Shown here piece after piece: positions 5,420-7,121 of a stretch of 7,121 nucleotides of DNA. The stretch lies in the NCBI GenBank assembly GCA_013695055.1, contig JACDBF010000200.1, positions 1 to 7,121 on the forward strand, in the 5' to 3' direction. The DNA is from Actinomycetota bacterium (GTDB lineage Bacteria > Actinomycetota > CADDZG01 > WHSQ01). The position numbers and the translations under genes were made by a program. The notes under the pieces were generated by a model. The model worked only from the letters and a program-made list of their open reading frames with translations. It did no database searches and was not told the DNA's origin. The stretch's first letter is position 1; each line of letters opens with the position of its first letter.

Positions 5420-6901
5420 GTGGACGGTACGGCAGTGCTCCGAGAGGTCTCCGACTTCATCGAGCGTCCGAAAACTATGACCATCGGCGGAGCTCAGGTG
5501 GAAGCCGCCTCGGGAGAGAGCTTCGAGGTGCGTGATCCCTCGACCGGCTCGGTCCTGACCGAGGTGCCGCGCGGTGGCCATGACGACGTGGACCGAGCCG
5601 TCGCAGCCGCCCGGGCGGCGTTCGAGGACCGGCGCTGGACGGGCCTCAGGCCCGGCAAGCAGGCGGACATCTTGCAGCGTGTGGGCGAGCTCATCAAGAA
5701 GCACTCGGTGGAGCTCGCCCAGATCGAATCCCTCGACGCCGGCAAACCGTTGAAGCTGTCCTCGGGTGAGATTTGGGCGGCCGGCGAAGCCTTTCGTTAT
5801 TACTCGGGATGGCCGACCAAGGCGTACGGCGAGACGAACCCGGCGGGCGACGACGCCTTCGTCTACACACTGCGCGAGCCGGTGGGCGTGTGCGGCGGCA
5901 TCATTCCGTGGAACTTTCCATTGATCATGGCCGCCTGGAAGATCGCTCCGGCCCTGGCTTTCGGCAACACCGTGGTGCTCAAGCCGGCGGAGCAGACGTC
6001 TCTGACGGCCTTGAGATTAGGTGAGCTGTGTCTCGAGGCCGGAGTGCCCGAGGGGGTCGTGAACGTCGTGACGGGTTTTGGCGATGAGGCGGGCCAGGCG
6101 CTTGCCCAGCACGAGGACATCGACAAGATATCTTTCACCGGCTCGACCGAGGTGGGTCGCAAGATCCTTCACGCCTCGGAGTCAAACCTCAAGAGAGTGA
6201 CTCTCGAGCTCGGCGGTAAATCCCCCAACATCGTCTTTGCGGACGCCGATATGAGACGAGCCGCAAAGGGCTCGATGTTGGGAGTCTTTCTGAACTCCGG
6301 GCAGATATGCACCGCCGGTACTCGCATCCTGGTGGAGAGCTCGATCCATGATCAGTTCGTGGAGTCGCTCGTGGAAGCCACCGAGAAGATGAAGGTGGGC
6401 CCGGCGCTGGACGATGCGACCAGCATGGGCCCGGTGATATCGAAGGAACAGCTCGACGTAGTGACCGGCTACATCGAGATCGGCCGAGCGGAAGGGGCGT
6501 CGGTGGCTACCGGCGGCGGGCGCCTCGAGGAGATGGGGGACGGCTACTTCGTCCAGCCCACGGTGATGACCGGTGTCCGCAACAGCATGAGGCTCGCCCA
6601 AGAGGAGATCTTCGGGCCGGTGGCGGCCGTTATCGAGGTGGGAGACGCTGAAGAAGCCGTCGCCGTAGCGAACGACAGCATCTACGGATTGGCGGCGGCG
6701 GTGTGGACCAACGATCTCTCAAAAGCTCATCGAGTAGCTCGCGGGATAAGAGCGGGAACCGTGTGGGTCAACTCGAGCGGCCTTTACGACCCCGGCGTTT
6801 CTTACGGCGGGTACAAGCAATCGGGTTTCGGACGGGAGCTGGGAGTGCACTCGATGGACGCCTACACTGAGATCAAGTCGGTGTGGGTGAACCTCAAGTA
6901 G
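5420..6901 (+). CDS. NAD(P)-dependent aldehyde dehydrogenase
   Basis: Soluble enzyme of the ALDH superfamily that oxidises an aldehyde to the acid with NAD or NADP. Its 493 residues match the usual length of about 480-500. The frame holds the whole fold: IPWNFPL (162-168) with the oxyanion Asn165, LKPAEQT (187-193) with cofactor Lys188, FTGSTEVG (239-246), the general base Glu263 in LELGGKSPN, and nucleophile Cys297 in GQICTAG. The cofactor-binding EEIFGP is at 395-400 and the closing segment GGYKQSGFGRELG at 463-475. The general pattern is close to betaine/aminoaldehyde/retinal-type dehydrogenases, but the true substrate cannot be told from the motifs. Glu191 in the LKPAE position often goes with NAD preference, which is suggestive only. 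The gene is divergent from the sensor kinase, which may or may not control it, and it converges on the acylphosphatase gene with nine bases between the stops. Confidence 0.95.
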   Translation: MDGTAVLREVSDFIERPKTMTIGGAQVEAASGESFEVRDPSTGSVLTEVPRGGHDDVDRAVAAARAAFEDRRWTGLRPGKQADILQRVGELIKKHSVELAQIESLDAGKPLKLSSGEIWAAGEAFRYYSGWPTKAYGETNPAGDDAFVYTLREPVGVCGGIIPWNFPLIMAAWKIAPALAFGNTVVLKPAEQTSLTALRLGELCLEAGVPEGVVNVVTGFGDEAGQALAQHEDIDKISFTGSTEVGRKILHASESNLKRVTLELGGKSPNIVFADADMRRAAKGSMLGVFLNSGQICTAGTRILVESSIHDQFVESLVEATEKMKVGPALDDATSMGPVISKEQLDVVTGYIEIGRAEGASVATGGGRLEEMGDGYFVQPTVMTGVRNSMRLAQEEIFGPVAAVIEVGDAEEAVAVANDSIYGLAAAVWTNDLSKAHRVARGIRAGTVWVNSSGLYDPGVSYGGYKQSGFGRELGVHSMDAYTEIKSVWVNLK

Positions 6902-6910
6902 CCAAACGCG

Positions 6911-7121
6911 TCAGCCGAGAGTGAAGCCGGACTCGCCTCGCGGCCTTTCGTCGTCCACCTCCAACGACTTCACCCGCGCCCCCTCGGGCCCTTGCCTGCA
7001 CCATTCGATCACTCGCTCGACCGCATCTCTGTCGCCCTCGAGCACGACTTCGACCCGCCCGTCATCGAGATTCTGAGCCGAGCCCTCTACGCCGGCAGCG
7101 TTCGCTTGCTCTCGGCAGGAG
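6911..7121 (-). CDS. acyP: Acylphosphatase, C-terminal part (partial, start outside window)
   Basis: The last 69 residues of an acylphosphatase-family protein, read from the right edge to TGA at 6911. The family hydrolyses acyl phosphates such as acetyl- or carbamoyl-phosphate and is a small ferredoxin-like fold of about 90 residues. Visible are SCREQANAAGV (following the off-window GVGFR loop), QNLDDGRVEVVLEGD (16-30) with the catalytic Asn17, VERVIEWCRQGPEGARV (34-50) and the final strand GESGFTLG (62-69). The usual G-W-V-R-N before the catalytic Asn is G-S-A-Q-N here, which drops the conserved Trp and Arg. The phosphate-binding Arg is beyond the window, so activity cannot be judged. No hairpin terminator lies in the nine-base gap to the dehydrogenase. 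Confidence 0.85.
   Translation of the reverse strand, partial: SCREQANAAGVEGSAQNLDDGRVEVVLEGDRDAVERVIEWCRQGPEGARVKSLEVDDERPRGESGFTLG

Noticed and set aside
6182..6601. 139-codon open frame antisense to the aldehyde dehydrogenase
   Set aside because: Entirely inside a well-supported gene, low-complexity His/Leu/Arg composition, no motif.
6902..6910. Rho-independent terminator between aldehyde dehydrogenase and acylphosphatase
   Set aside because: The gap is nine bases with no hairpin or T-run.

Overview
This GC-rich window comes from a bacterial chromosome with tightly packed genes and several GTG or TTG starts. The LeuB sequence resembles actinobacterial enzymes, while the LeuC and LeuD pieces resemble the shorter archaeal-type (type 2) isopropylmalate isomerase. 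A deep-branching actinobacterial or other high-GC soil or environmental lineage fits, but the sequence alone does not settle the phylum.

Left block (1-3106, + strand) is an amino-acid biosynthesis operon: leuC (3' end only), leuD, leuB, a free-standing citramalate/isopropylmalate synthase regulatory domain, and pheA (prephenate dehydratase). The leu genes overlap by 4-8 nt at every junction. Between the regulatory-domain gene and pheA lies a 14-codon mini-ORF whose start overlaps one neighbour's stop (TAATG) and whose stop overlaps the next neighbour's start (GTGA). LeuB is unusually short: it keeps its catalytic residues but lacks the usual C-terminal segment and an internal loop. Together with the regulatory domain lacking a catalytic barrel, this looks like an operon reshaped by deletion, or else a split allosteric system in which the regulatory domain acts in trans.

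Middle block (3103-5309, - strand) is a membrane hybrid histidine kinase (TM - sensor - TM - PAS - HisKA - HATPase - receiver). A single missing base near 4229-4231 breaks it into two reading frames. Independently, the phosphoacceptor His of the H-box is Asn. The stop codons of pheA and of the kinase interlock in one CTAG palindrome.

Right block: a 110-bp divergent intergenic region with helically spaced direct repeats, then a complete NAD(P)-dependent aldehyde dehydrogenase (5420-6901, + strand), and, convergent with it, the 3' part of an acylphosphatase gene (6911-7121, - strand) that runs off the window.

The most notable points are the stand-alone regulatory domain directly behind a truncated leuB, the coupling mini-ORF that resembles the N-terminus of HisH, and the doubly damaged kinase.
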